A DNA stretch of 10,677 nt from Alphaproteobacteria bacterium (GCA_016869895.1 VGDC01000028.1:1-10677); one strand, 5' to 3'; shown: positions 1 through 7,935, counted from the stretch's first letter. Notes: a model not told the origin generated them from the letters alone. A program made the numbers and translations.

Positions 1-1
1 C

Positions 2-595
2 AAATACGACCATGCGAATTGCATCCGCGAAATCAACCTGCTCTCCGATTGGTTCTTGCCAGCGGTGGCGGGCGAGGACGCGGCGCGTCTGGGCAAGGAA
101 TTCACGGCGATCTGGGAGCGTATCCTGAAAGCCAACCCGCTGCATGAGGATGTGGTGGTGCTGCGCGATTACCACGCCGATAACCTGCTGTGGCTGCCCG
201 AACGGGAGGGGACTGACCGTGTGGGTCTGCTGGACTTTCAAGACGCGCTCATCGGCGATGCGGCCTATGACCTCGTTTCGCTGCTGGAAGATGCGCGCCG
301 CGATGTGTCGCCGGAAACGGTGGAAGCGGTGCTGGCGCATTATATCGCGGTGAGCGGATGCGACAGCGGCCGTCTGCGCAAGGCCTATGCCCTGCTGGGC
401 GCGCAGCGCAACGCGAAAATCATCGGCATTTTCGTGCGCCTCGGCGTGCGCGACGGCAAGAAGCATTATACGGGCTATCTGCCGCGCGTCTGGGGGCATT
501 TCCTGCATGACATCCAGCATCCTTCACTGGCCGAGCTGAAGGCTTGGGTGGAAGCGAATATCAAGCCAGAATGGCAGACTGCAATCACTCTTTGA
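2..595 (+). CDS. amgK: AmgK, anomeric N-acetylmuramate/N-acetylglucosamine kinase, 5'-truncated by the window
   Basis: This is the C-terminal 197 residues of an aminoglycoside-phosphotransferase-fold sugar kinase. The frame is open to the left window edge and ends at TGA 593-595. Visible kinase elements are the catalytic-loop motif RDYHADNLL (fragment residues about 55-63, Asp56 as catalytic base and Asn61 as metal-binding) and the DFG-equivalent LLDFQDALIGDAAYDL (about residues 76-91, Asp78 binding magnesium). In this family AmgK phosphorylates the anomeric hydroxyl of MurNAc (and GlcNAc) in the cytoplasm, making MurNAc-1-phosphate for MurU. The murU gene follows after only 22 bp, which is the main reason to call AmgK rather than a generic phosphotransferase or antibiotic-resistance enzyme. 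A TTG at 56 is an internal Leu codon (context SDWFLPAV), not the start. Family assignment is secure; substrate rests on the murU linkage. Confidence 0.88.
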   Translation, partial: KYDHANCIREINLLSDWFLPAVAGEDAARLGKEFTAIWERILKANPLHEDVVVLRDYHADNLLWLPEREGTDRVGLLDFQDALIGDAAYDLVSLLEDARRDVSPETVEAVLAHYIAVSGCDSGRLRKAYALLGAQRNAKIIGIFVRLGVRDGKKHYTGYLPRVWGHFLHDIQHPSLAELKAWVEANIKPEWQTAITL

Positions 596-617
596 ATCTG
601 AATGAATCGATAAGCCT

Positions 618-1367
618 ATGAATAACCTCGAAGACCTTGAGTTCTTTCCCAAGAAAGCCATCATCCTTTCCGCTGGCCTCGGCACGCGGATGCGCCCGCT
701 GACGGACACGCTGCCCAAGCCGCTGGTGGATGTGGCGGGAAAACCCCTCATCGACTGGTCCATCCAGCTGCTCGCCGAAGCGGGGCTGGAGGAGATCATC
801 GTGAACACGCATTATCTGGCGGAGAAGCTGGAAGCGCATCTGAAGACCATTTCCGCGCCGCGCATCCGCATTTCCCATGAGGAAACGCTGTTGGAGACGG
901 GCGGTGGCATCAAGAAAGCCTTGCCGCTGCTGGGCGATGAGCCGTTCTTCGCCCTGAACAGCGACACCATCGCGCTGCATGGCGCGGCGTCTTACCTGTG
1001 GCGTTTGGCGCGCCGCTGGAACCCCGAAGAGATGGACGCACTGCTACTGCTGACGCCGACGACCACGGCCTCGGGCTATAAAGGGCAGGGGGATTTCATG
1101 CTGGGAGGGGCGGGAGAGATACGCCGCCGAAAATCCCACGAGACCGCGCCTTTCGTGTTCTCCGGTGTGCAACTGCTGCACCCGCGTTATTTCGAGGGCG
1201 CACCGGAAGGGGCATTCAGCATGAATGTGCTGTATAACCGTGGTGTGCATGCGGATGGCGTGCTTGACCGCGTGCGCGGCATTGCCCATGACGGGCTGTG
1301 GCTGCATGTGGGCGACCCGCAGGGCAAGGCGGCGGCAGACCGGATCCTGACAGACCCTACACTTTAA
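618..1367 (+). CDS. murU: MurU, N-acetylmuramate-1-phosphate uridylyltransferase
   Basis: A 249-residue nucleotidyltransferase-fold protein. The nucleotide-binding signature LSAGLGTRMRPLT lies at residues 17-29, followed by the conserved Lys-Pro of LPKPL (32-36). ETGGGIKKAL lies at 93-102, the metal-binding Asp at 116 in ALNSDT, and a C-terminal WLHVGDPQGKAAAD segment is typical of the family. MurU converts MurNAc-1-phosphate and UTP to UDP-MurNAc. With AmgK this forms the cell-wall recycling route that bypasses de novo UDP-MurNAc synthesis; in Pseudomonas and other Gram-negatives this bypass underlies intrinsic fosfomycin tolerance. The ATG at 618 adds about ten residues before the usual start of the fold, and I see no better Met; the ribosome site is weak, so coupling to amgK is likely. 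RmlA- or GlmU-type enzymes are the alternatives, but the length (about 230-250 aa) and the amgK partner favour MurU. Confidence 0.9.
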   Translation: MNNLEDLEFFPKKAIILSAGLGTRMRPLTDTLPKPLVDVAGKPLIDWSIQLLAEAGLEEIIVNTHYLAEKLEAHLKTISAPRIRISHEETLLETGGGIKKALPLLGDEPFFALNSDTIALHGAASYLWRLARRWNPEEMDALLLLTPTTTASGYKGQGDFMLGGAGEIRRRKSHETAPFVFSGVQLLHPRYFEGAPEGAFSMNVLYNRGVHADGVLDRVRGIAHDGLWLHVGDPQGKAAADRILTDPTL

Positions 1368-1377
1368 AATCCTCACC

Positions 1378-1409
1378 AAAAGAAAAAGCCCGGCTTTCAC
1401 CGGGGCTTT
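1378..1409 (-). terminator. Intrinsic terminator between convergent units
   Basis: The hairpin arms are AAAGCCCGG (1385-1393) and CCGGGGCTTT (1400-1409), with one bulged G and a six-base loop. On the minus strand the stem is followed by a T-rich run (TTTTTCTTTT, 1387-1378). It therefore serves best as the terminator of the minus-strand gene ending at 1425. On the plus strand it may also stop murU, although the tail there (CTTTCTCATT) is poorer. Confidence 0.72.
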
Positions 1410-1424
1410 CTCATTAGGGCTATA

Positions 1425-2432
1425 TCAGAACCATTCCGTTCCGGGATAGGGCTCGTCGCAGCGGGTATCGCAGTTGCCCTTGGTGGGGTTGATGGTCATG
1501 GCCGGATTCGGCGGCATCTGCAATGGGGGACCGGCATAAGGCGTGTAATTCGGCCAGTTATAATGCGTGCCCATCGCGCCCAAGTAGCCATCAGGGAAAG
1601 GAATCAGCTGGGTTCCAGCGGGCATGCGGATGTCACCTGCATGGTTGATGACGATCACATCGCCGCCCTTCACGGGTTGGCCGTTGATGACCCCCACGAA
1701 GCCAGCGGGGAGGATGGCGATGCCGCCATCGACGAAGTTGAAGAGCGCATCCGTCTTGATGATGGTCGGCTGCGTGCTCATGATGTCCGTCGGGTCGGAG
1801 GGCGGGGGCGAGGCGACATAGGTGTCCTCGACGCCGGTGTTTCCGCCGTCGGCGTATTCATTCTGAATCTGGTCGGCGTAAATCAATGAATCCGCTGGTG
1901 GCTCGATGGTCACGGGATCATAGAAGTAGATGGTGCCGCCGCCTTGAAGGTGCTCCGGTTTGGGAACGGGGAAGACACCCTCGAACTCCGGCGCGCTGAG
2001 GCCGGTGGGCGGGAAGGTATAGACCTCGCCGCCTTTATAGGGTTTGCCCTCGGCGCTGATGTCGATGGTGCCCTGCGCGCGTTTCACTTCGGACAGACAG
2101 GTTTCGAAAGGAGGGCAAGCAGCCGAGGGGATGTTACTGAGCGCGACACCCTGCGCCGGGCGGATGCCCCAGTCGCTGCGGGCGACGAGCGGGGGATCTA
2201 TCCCCAGATCGATGCAGTTCTTGATGGCAATCTGGTCTTTGGTGTTGCCCGCTATGTTGCGCACGCTGGTGTCGGCGTATTTCGCATAGACCTGCGCACA
2301 TTTGGCGGCGGCTTGATTGGGTGTGAGCTGCGCGGAGGCAGAGGAGGCGGCCATGAGCATCATCAGGCTCACGCCTGCCAGTGCCGATGTGCGGCAGGTT
2401 TGATATGGGATGCCTAGAACAGTTTTCATCAT
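1425..2432 (-). CDS. Secreted protein of unknown function, downstream of the giant cell-wall hydrolase
   Basis: A 335-residue protein that I do not recognise. It has a clear Sec signal peptide: basic start, hydrophobic core TSALAGVSLMMLMAASS, and a signal-peptidase I site after ASA (residue 34, mature N-terminus Gln-Leu-Thr). The first part of the mature protein (about 35-85) looks helical and holds two Cys. A Pro/Gly-rich middle follows, then a probable beta-rich section around VGVINGQPVKGGDVIVINHA (about residues 244-263). The C-terminus is Pro-rich and ends in two Cys (GNCDTRCDEPYPG). There is no catalytic motif I can name. It lies 84 bp downstream of the giant hydrolase on the same strand and ends at the terminator near 1385, so it is probably the last gene of that unit and may be a partner, chaperone or co-secreted factor (inference). 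Two adjacent ATGs are available (2432 and 2429); AGG and AAGG stretches at 2435-2443 could serve either. Confidence 0.8.
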   Translation of the reverse strand: MMKTVLGIPYQTCRTSALAGVSLMMLMAASSASAQLTPNQAAAKCAQVYAKYADTSVRNIAGNTKDQIAIKNCIDLGIDPPLVARSDWGIRPAQGVALSNIPSAACPPFETCLSEVKRAQGTIDISAEGKPYKGGEVYTFPPTGLSAPEFEGVFPVPKPEHLQGGGTIYFYDPVTIEPPADSLIYADQIQNEYADGGNTGVEDTYVASPPPSDPTDIMSTQPTIIKTDALFNFVDGGIAILPAGFVGVINGQPVKGGDVIVINHAGDIRMPAGTQLIPFPDGYLGAMGTHYNWPNYTPYAGPPLQMPPNPAMTINPTKGNCDTRCDEPYPGTEWF

Positions 2433-2470
2433 AGCCTTACCCTACGGTTCGAATCCATTTCCTTCATCAT
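2429..2470 (-). CDS. Possible 13-codon leader ORF overlapping the next start
   Basis: On the minus strand an ATG at 2470 opens a frame encoding MMKEMDSNRRVRL and ends at TGA 2431-2429. That stop overlaps the ATG of the 335-residue gene as ATGA, the usual geometry of translational coupling. It contains two AGG arginine/AGG-type codons near its end. No good ribosome site precedes it, and its start lies in the 3' arm of a hairpin, so it may be chance. Ribosome profiling or conservation in relatives would decide. Confidence 0.2.
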   Translation of the reverse strand: MMKEMDSNRRVRL

Positions 2471-2508
2471 AGCAGCCGCAGGTTAAAGAAACCTTACGGC
2501 CGCTATGA
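2467..2508 (-). promoter_or_regulatory. Long intercistronic hairpin
   Basis: The arms are TCATAGC / GCTATGA (2467-2473 with 2502-2508), then GCCG / CGGC (2475-2478 with 2497-2500), then AGGTT / AACCT (2480-2484 with 2490-2494). They are separated by small internal mismatches and close on a five-base loop AAAGA. It starts 9 bp after the stop of the giant gene. On neither strand is it followed by a T-run, so it is not a standard intrinsic terminator. A role as an mRNA-stabilising or partial-attenuation structure between the two secreted genes is plausible. The 5' arm on the mRNA is also perfectly complementary to the start-codon region of the downstream gene. Confidence 0.55.
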
Positions 2509-2516
2509 TTGAGGCA

Positions 2517-5500
2517 TCAGTTACGCACCTGTTTCCAGGGGCGGTAGATCTTCACGTTGTTCCAATAGTTCTCGATGCAGGTCGCCAAGTCGGGGTTGCC
2601 GCACTGGATGTTGTTCACACCCCGTTTGGTCGCCTCGTTGACCAGGCTCTCGGGCAGCACGTTCTTGTAGATGACGCGGTCAGGACCGACGCCAGCCCAG
2701 TTCGTGGTGCCGCAGGCATCGGGGTAACGACCATGGTCGTAATCCACAATGACGAGCGAGTCGATGGCATCCGCTTTATCCGCCTTCTTGCTGAAGGTGG
2801 CGGTGGACAGTTCGACCTGCGCACCACGGTAGCTACGGATCGCCACGTTGTTGGCCTGCATCACGTAAGCCACATGCGGCAGACGTTTACCCGCGACCAC
2901 ATCCTCATCCCAGACCAGGATGTCACCTGGCAGGGCGTTGTCGAGGCCACCCGCCACCACCGCAGCATGGGCTGCGCCAGTGCCGTCTTCCCCGATATTA
3001 CGGTAGTAGGGGAAACGGTAACCCGGGGTCGGTTCGGAGACATAGCCTCTCCAGCCGAGCGGGTAGTTGATGGTCGAGGTGTTCAGAGCACGTGTGCCGC
3101 TGAAGTAGGTGTCGAGCTTACCGCCGGCCAGCTGGTGGACGAAGTCCTCCGGACCGCCTGCTTTGAACAGACGCTCATAGCGACCGATACAACGCAGGGC
3201 GTGCTGCTGCTGGGTGCGTGCCTGATAGAGCTTCAGCTCCATCCAGCTGGTGTTGCCATCCAGCTGGTCAGGGTTACCGCCCCAACCGCCATAGCCGCAG
3301 TTCTCCTTCTCGATACCCACGCCGACAAGTGCATCCCACTTGCCTTCGTCGGATTCAGAAAGAATCTGATCCTGCAGTATCTCGCCGACTTCGGCACCGG
3401 TGTCCCACCAACGGATGTAAGGACGGTGGTCACGGAAGTGCTCGTAGAAGGTGTAGCCTTCCGGTGCACCGCGGTTGGTCGCCGAGACATCCACCGAACC
3501 ACCTTCATTGGTGGTGCGACGGCCTTCCCATGCGCCGGGGATGAATTCCTCGACGTTATTCGGGGAATCCGAGGTCCAGCCGGGAGTGCGTGCCTCATTG
3601 TCGAAACCGGGGCGTACCTTCAGCATGTTGGTGCTGGCCACAGGCGCGGTGATGTTGAAGCAGCAATCGCCTTTGCGCTGCGAGAAGTCACCATACGAAC
3701 CACAGCCACCGAAGTTACGGCTCCAAGCGCACTGGTTGACCGTATCGGCTTCTTCGAAGCGCACGGTGCAGGGCTTGTCAACGCAGAGCTTCTTACCTGC
3801 AGACGCGATGCCGCCACCCGTTTCCAGACCGGTGATGATGTCACCGCATTTGGCTGCCGCGATGGCACCGCAATAAGGCGCACCGGGGTTCTGGGGTGGG
3901 ATATGCGGTTGCGGGTCAACGTTGGTGCCACCTTGCATGATGATGAAGTGCAAGTGCGCGCCGGTGGTGCAAGAACCGGTGTTACCGGAAATCGCGATCA
4001 CCTGACCCTGCTTCACCGTATCACCCGGCTTGAGGTTACACTGGTTGCTCAAGTGCATGTACGCGCTGACCAGACCGTTGGGGTGGGTGATCTCGGTATA
4101 GACACCACCGCAACTTTGTGTCGTCACGGTCTTGACCACACCATCACCCGGCGACAGAATCGGCTGATAGGAGATGCCGATATCCAGACCACGGTGGAAG
4201 TTCGAGCAACCTGCGCATGGTGACGAACGGGGGCCGAAGGGGCTGGTGACCGGGCCGCAAGGCGCAGGGTTGACGAAGGCCGAGGAACTGTTTGGCATAG
4301 GATCTTTCGGTGCATCTTCCTCTGCCGGTTTATCGGGCAGGGATTCGCAATAAGCGCGATCCGCAGCGGTCATCGGAGGCAGAGGACCGACGTGGTTCTC
4401 GTTGTCACTGCCATCGCACCAGCGCCAAGCACCGTGGAAGACCATACCCTTCTTCTTGATGTCGAAGCGGTCACCACGTTTCTCGGATGGAGGCTGCACC
4501 TTATCCGGCGCATCGATGTTCAAGACCTTGTAGTCCTCATAGTATTTCGGAGGCGTGAGGTCTTCCTTGCCCTCGATATTCAGGGGCAGGGCATACTTAC
4601 AGATACCGCGTGCGGAGAGCGTACCGTTCGGATCCGTAATACCACCGCCACAGGACTTGTCGAGCGGGTGGATGTGGAACGGCTGGTTCACATCATAAGG
4701 CCAATAAGTGGTCGTGTGTGGGTTGTTGCGCGTAATGCTGTTGTTAGGATCATGCGTTTCGAAGTGCAAGTCACCCGAAGCTGGCGCGTCAACAGAACCG
4801 ACCGTGCCGATCTGCTGGCAGCGTTTCACTTCCGTACCGTTCTTGATCTCCGGCAGGATGCGCGGACCCATGTGGCGGTAGGACGTGTAGACACCAGCCG
4901 GATATGCGCCGTATTCATCGCAGTTTCCGGGCGTACCGCTGACGATGCAATAGCCGCCATGGTTGATGTCAAGGTCGCGGGAAGTGTCACTGGAACGATC
5001 CACTTTACCGTTACCTGCGGCATAGACCGGCAGACCCACGCTGGGCACACCGTTCATTTCCGTATGGTCGATACCTTCATGCATGCGGACTGCGCCACCA
5101 CCATAGTTACAGGTCGCCAGCGGGCACCATTTGGAGCCGTTGAAGCCTTGAGCGGCCATGGATTGGCAAGCTTGCATGGTCGAACCGCTCACGGGAGCAC
5201 CGTTGATACCCCAGTTACGCGTGCAACCCCAGTTCACCCACCACTTGTTGCTGTCGCCCGCACGGTCGGGGGACTGGTGCGGGTTGTCCGGCACAGGGTT
5301 GGAGAAGGCAGGGCAGGCCATGTCGCCGTTGACATGGGTCGCGCGGCCATAACCACTGGTCTTGTGGATGGAGCTGAAGTAATTCGCAGGGCATTTCGAC
5401 GGATCGAAGTTACCGATCGCACCTGTCGGGTTACCGTTGCCGCCGAATACGTCACCGTAATCAGAACCGCTGCCACCTGGCATGGACCCAGTGCCGCCTG

Positions 5501-7910
5501 CGGAGCAACCATTCATGGTGCCGCCGAGCATGCCACTGACGCTGGCGATGTAGTTGGCGGTTTCCGTCGGCAAGGTCTTCGTGCCGGCGATCACCCACTG
5601 AACACAACCGCCACCGCAGTTATATTCGGTGACCATGTGGTTGAGTTTGCAATCAAACTTCTTCGCGGATGCGCCGAAGCGTTGAGCCGTTTTCTCTGCG
5701 GCCACCCATGGGTCGAACGGGTTCCAAGGAACATTGTCCAACCATTGGAACATACCCTTCGCGCCGATGGAGTTGGCGATTTCCGCGGTGCAGGACGATT
5801 CCTGCGTGGCAATGGCGTGCAACCAGCCCTGCGCAAGGCCGTTTTCCTGCTCCAATTTATAGAGATAATTCAGGAAGTCGGTGTTGCTGGCGGGCTGACC
5901 CGTCGCCGGATTGGTATTATAAGAGCCGAGTTTGAAGGTCGAGCAGAGTTCCTTGCCGAGGATAGGCGTGATGTTCTGCAAGCAGCCGCCGAGGTTAGTG
6001 AAGCTATACGGGTCGGCGAAGCAGGCTTCGGAGTTCTCGTTCAGGTCGATACGGCATTTCACGCAGCTGTGGAAGCTCGCATCGCGTTTGGAGTAGGTGT
6101 TCTGCTGGTCGGCAGCAGGATTATCCGCCGTGCGCGGATAAGACCCGAGGATGATGTCCACGGGTGTTGCCGCGCATTGCACATCATAGTTGGAATAGCG
6201 CTCGCGCTCCGTCTCCGCGAAGACGTTACGTGGAGAGAAGGGATGGCTGGGGTCGTTGATGCGCTCATACGGATACTTCGCATAATCATTGAGCGGGGTG
6301 TTCGGAATGGCCGCAGTGCGGTTGATCGGGCGGAGGGTGTTATCCTGCGGCCATTCGATCAGGTATTCCTGCCACGCTTTGCTCAGCAGTTCGCCCATCT
6401 TGTATTCGACGTTCTGCACAGGCTCCATATGCATCGCTTGGCACTGTTCCATCCACTCGACTTTATTGATGACATTGCCTGCTTTGTTGTAGAGCTCGCC
6501 ATAGTTCAAGCGATTGCCGTCACGGGCATCGGCAAGGGCATCTTCGTAGGTCTCTTTATCCTCTGCGGAGAGACGGTCTATCTGGCGTTTCGACAGGTAA
6601 TCCGTGGGGCTAGCGGCGGGGTTACGGCCACCGATGTAGCTCGACGGTTTCTCATAGACCTGCGCGACCATGCCACGACCCAGAATGAACTGGTTGGTGC
6701 AATGGGTCAGCAACTGGCGCACGCGCTCAGGATTGATGGAGTCGCCATAGGTGAAGACGGGATCTTCATCGGTACCACCCGCGCGGGTGGCTTTACCACG
6801 GAACATCTCCGACAAATCGCGGCAGCCCAACGCCGTGGCGCGGGAATAGTTCTTATGGTCGCGGAAAACGGGCGAGTTGACGCTGCGGTTCTTGTTCGCG
6901 CCGTAAAGGTCGCGGCGGGCATCGGGGTCTTCATACAGCGCATAGACAGGGGTCTTCTTGCGCTTGATGAGGCCGCGCGGCTTCACCTGCGGCACGAAGT
7001 GACCGTCATATTTCTCGTTGTTCTCCTGCATGTCCTGTTTTTTGGCTTCGCGGAATTTCGGACGGCCATCCTTACCGGTCTGACCGACGCGGCAAACGCG
7101 CGTGCCACCCGCGCTGATGTTACCGAAATCGGTGTTCGCCAGATATTCGAGCGGACGGCTGGGGAAACGCATCTTGGTGAGAGGGCAGCTATTCGGGTCT
7201 TCTGGGCCGCCACCGGAGAAACGCTCATACGGCATGAAGTGGCCCATGTTCGCCAGAGCCTCGTCGCAACCGATGTCGATCTTCACGTTGGGAGCCATGC
7301 CCGGCCAGTTGAGCGGCCACCAGTTATGGTTCTTGTTCATGTCGTTGCTGGCGATGGAGCCGATGCGTTGACCAGCGTTCACCTCATCCCCCACCTTCAC
7401 GAGGTCGCGGCGGTCAAGGAACATATAGCGCAGGAAACACTGGGGCGAACCATCCTTCAGTTTCAGCTGGATGACGACCGTTCCGCCGTAATCCTTGCCA
7501 TCACGCGCCTTGCCGGACTGCGCGAAGACGACTTTACCGGGGAACATCGCACCCACGGGCTGGCCTTGGGTCTGGTTACCGTTGCTGAGGGCAAGGCGCA
7601 CACCCGTGCTGCACGAGTTGCCGGGAGTGCCGGGCATGGATTCCGATTCGGCGAGATCCTTGACGACGCGCCAGCCACCGCAGCTCGCGCCACCGCCACC
7701 ACCGACGGAGCAATCGACAGGCCAGCTCTGCTCGCAATCACCGGCGGGGCCTTCGTCTTTCTGATAGGCGGGTTCAAGGACAGCATAGGCAGGGGAGGTG
7801 GCGAAAGCCACAAGGGGAAGCGCAGCGATGATGCCGAAGGCAATATGGCGGAGCGTCTCGCGCGGTGTGAGGTTTTGGAAAAATCCGCGTTTAGAGGTGC
7901 GACTTTTCAT
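2517..7910 (-). CDS. Giant exported multi-domain peptidoglycan hydrolase (pseudo-M23, SLT, M23, M23, C-terminal NlpC/CHAP-like region)
   Basis: About 1797 residues, counted from ATG 7910. This start has AGGA at 7917-7920 with 6-nt spacing; an in-frame ATG at 7925 with a poorer site would add five residues. A Sec signal peptide has its core at about IAFGIIAALPLVAFATS, with cleavage after AYA (residue 43). Domains: (i) about 119-215, an M23/LytM-like barrel (GKVVFA, VKVGDEVNAGQRIGSI) in which the HxxxD and HxH ligands are absent; (ii) about 678-790, an SLT lytic transglycosylase with Glu704 in AIATQESS, GAKGMFQW, EYNCGGG and LPTETANYIASV; (iii) about 935-1085, M23 with His944-x3-Asp948, His1013 and Asp1047-Leu-His1049, so the first His of HxH is Asp; (iv) about 1218-1340, a canonical M23 with His1239-x3-Asp1243, YMHLS His1286 and His1319-Leu-His1321; (v) about 1570-1720, PGDILVW followed by PHVAYV, faintly NlpC/P60- or CHAP-like. 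Some 54 Cys by hand count suggest disulfides. Known M23 and SLT enzymes cut peptide crosslinks and glycan strands. Its place beside divergent virB8-virB9 suggests a VirB1-like role (inference). Confidence 0.9.
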   Translation of the reverse strand: MKSRTSKRGFFQNLTPRETLRHIAFGIIAALPLVAFATSPAYAVLEPAYQKDEGPAGDCEQSWPVDCSVGGGGGASCGGWRVVKDLAESESMPGTPGNSCSTGVRLALSNGNQTQGQPVGAMFPGKVVFAQSGKARDGKDYGGTVVIQLKLKDGSPQCFLRYMFLDRRDLVKVGDEVNAGQRIGSIASNDMNKNHNWWPLNWPGMAPNVKIDIGCDEALANMGHFMPYERFSGGGPEDPNSCPLTKMRFPSRPLEYLANTDFGNISAGGTRVCRVGQTGKDGRPKFREAKKQDMQENNEKYDGHFVPQVKPRGLIKRKKTPVYALYEDPDARRDLYGANKNRSVNSPVFRDHKNYSRATALGCRDLSEMFRGKATRAGGTDEDPVFTYGDSINPERVRQLLTHCTNQFILGRGMVAQVYEKPSSYIGGRNPAASPTDYLSKRQIDRLSAEDKETYEDALADARDGNRLNYGELYNKAGNVINKVEWMEQCQAMHMEPVQNVEYKMGELLSKAWQEYLIEWPQDNTLRPINRTAAIPNTPLNDYAKYPYERINDPSHPFSPRNVFAETERERYSNYDVQCAATPVDIILGSYPRTADNPAADQQNTYSKRDASFHSCVKCRIDLNENSEACFADPYSFTNLGGCLQNITPILGKELCSTFKLGSYNTNPATGQPASNTDFLNYLYKLEQENGLAQGWLHAIATQESSCTAEIANSIGAKGMFQWLDNVPWNPFDPWVAAEKTAQRFGASAKKFDCKLNHMVTEYNCGGGCVQWVIAGTKTLPTETANYIASVSGMLGGTMNGCSAGGTGSMPGGSGSDYGDVFGGNGNPTGAIGNFDPSKCPANYFSSIHKTSGYGRATHVNGDMACPAFSNPVPDNPHQSPDRAGDSNKWWVNWGCTRNWGINGAPVSGSTMQACQSMAAQGFNGSKWCPLATCNYGGGAVRMHEGIDHTEMNGVPSVGLPVYAAGNGKVDRSSDTSRDLDINHGGYCIVSGTPGNCDEYGAYPAGVYTSYRHMGPRILPEIKNGTEVKRCQQIGTVGSVDAPASGDLHFETHDPNNSITRNNPHTTTYWPYDVNQPFHIHPLDKSCGGGITDPNGTLSARGICKYALPLNIEGKEDLTPPKYYEDYKVLNIDAPDKVQPPSEKRGDRFDIKKKGMVFHGAWRWCDGSDNENHVGPLPPMTAADRAYCESLPDKPAEEDAPKDPMPNSSSAFVNPAPCGPVTSPFGPRSSPCAGCSNFHRGLDIGISYQPILSPGDGVVKTVTTQSCGGVYTEITHPNGLVSAYMHLSNQCNLKPGDTVKQGQVIAISGNTGSCTTGAHLHFIIMQGGTNVDPQPHIPPQNPGAPYCGAIAAAKCGDIITGLETGGGIASAGKKLCVDKPCTVRFEEADTVNQCAWSRNFGGCGSYGDFSQRKGDCCFNITAPVASTNMLKVRPGFDNEARTPGWTSDSPNNVEEFIPGAWEGRRTTNEGGSVDVSATNRGAPEGYTFYEHFRDHRPYIRWWDTGAEVGEILQDQILSESDEGKWDALVGVGIEKENCGYGGWGGNPDQLDGNTSWMELKLYQARTQQQHALRCIGRYERLFKAGGPEDFVHQLAGGKLDTYFSGTRALNTSTINYPLGWRGYVSEPTPGYRFPYYRNIGEDGTGAAHAAVVAGGLDNALPGDILVWDEDVVAGKRLPHVAYVMQANNVAIRSYRGAQVELSTATFSKKADKADAIDSLVIVDYDHGRYPDACGTTNWAGVGPDRVIYKNVLPESLVNEATKRGVNNIQCGNPDLATCIENYWNNVKIYRPWKQVRN

Positions 7911-7935
7911 GCCTGATCCTGCCATTCATCTTGCC

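Noticed and set aside
2..595. Aminoglycoside resistance phosphotransferase
   Set aside because: The fold is shared, but the immediate murU partner and the motif form fit the cell-wall recycling kinase AmgK better than an antibiotic-modifying enzyme.
2505..4223. A 572-codon open frame on the plus strand
   Set aside because: It is also antisense to the giant gene, overlaps the canonical third M23 domain and has a shadow-like composition.
4392..7916. A 1174-codon open frame on the plus strand, antisense to the giant gene
   Set aside because: It is the shadow of the GC-rich giant gene. The translation has low-complexity Val/Arg/Ala/His composition and no recognisable domain, whereas the opposite strand shows clear SLT and M23 motifs.
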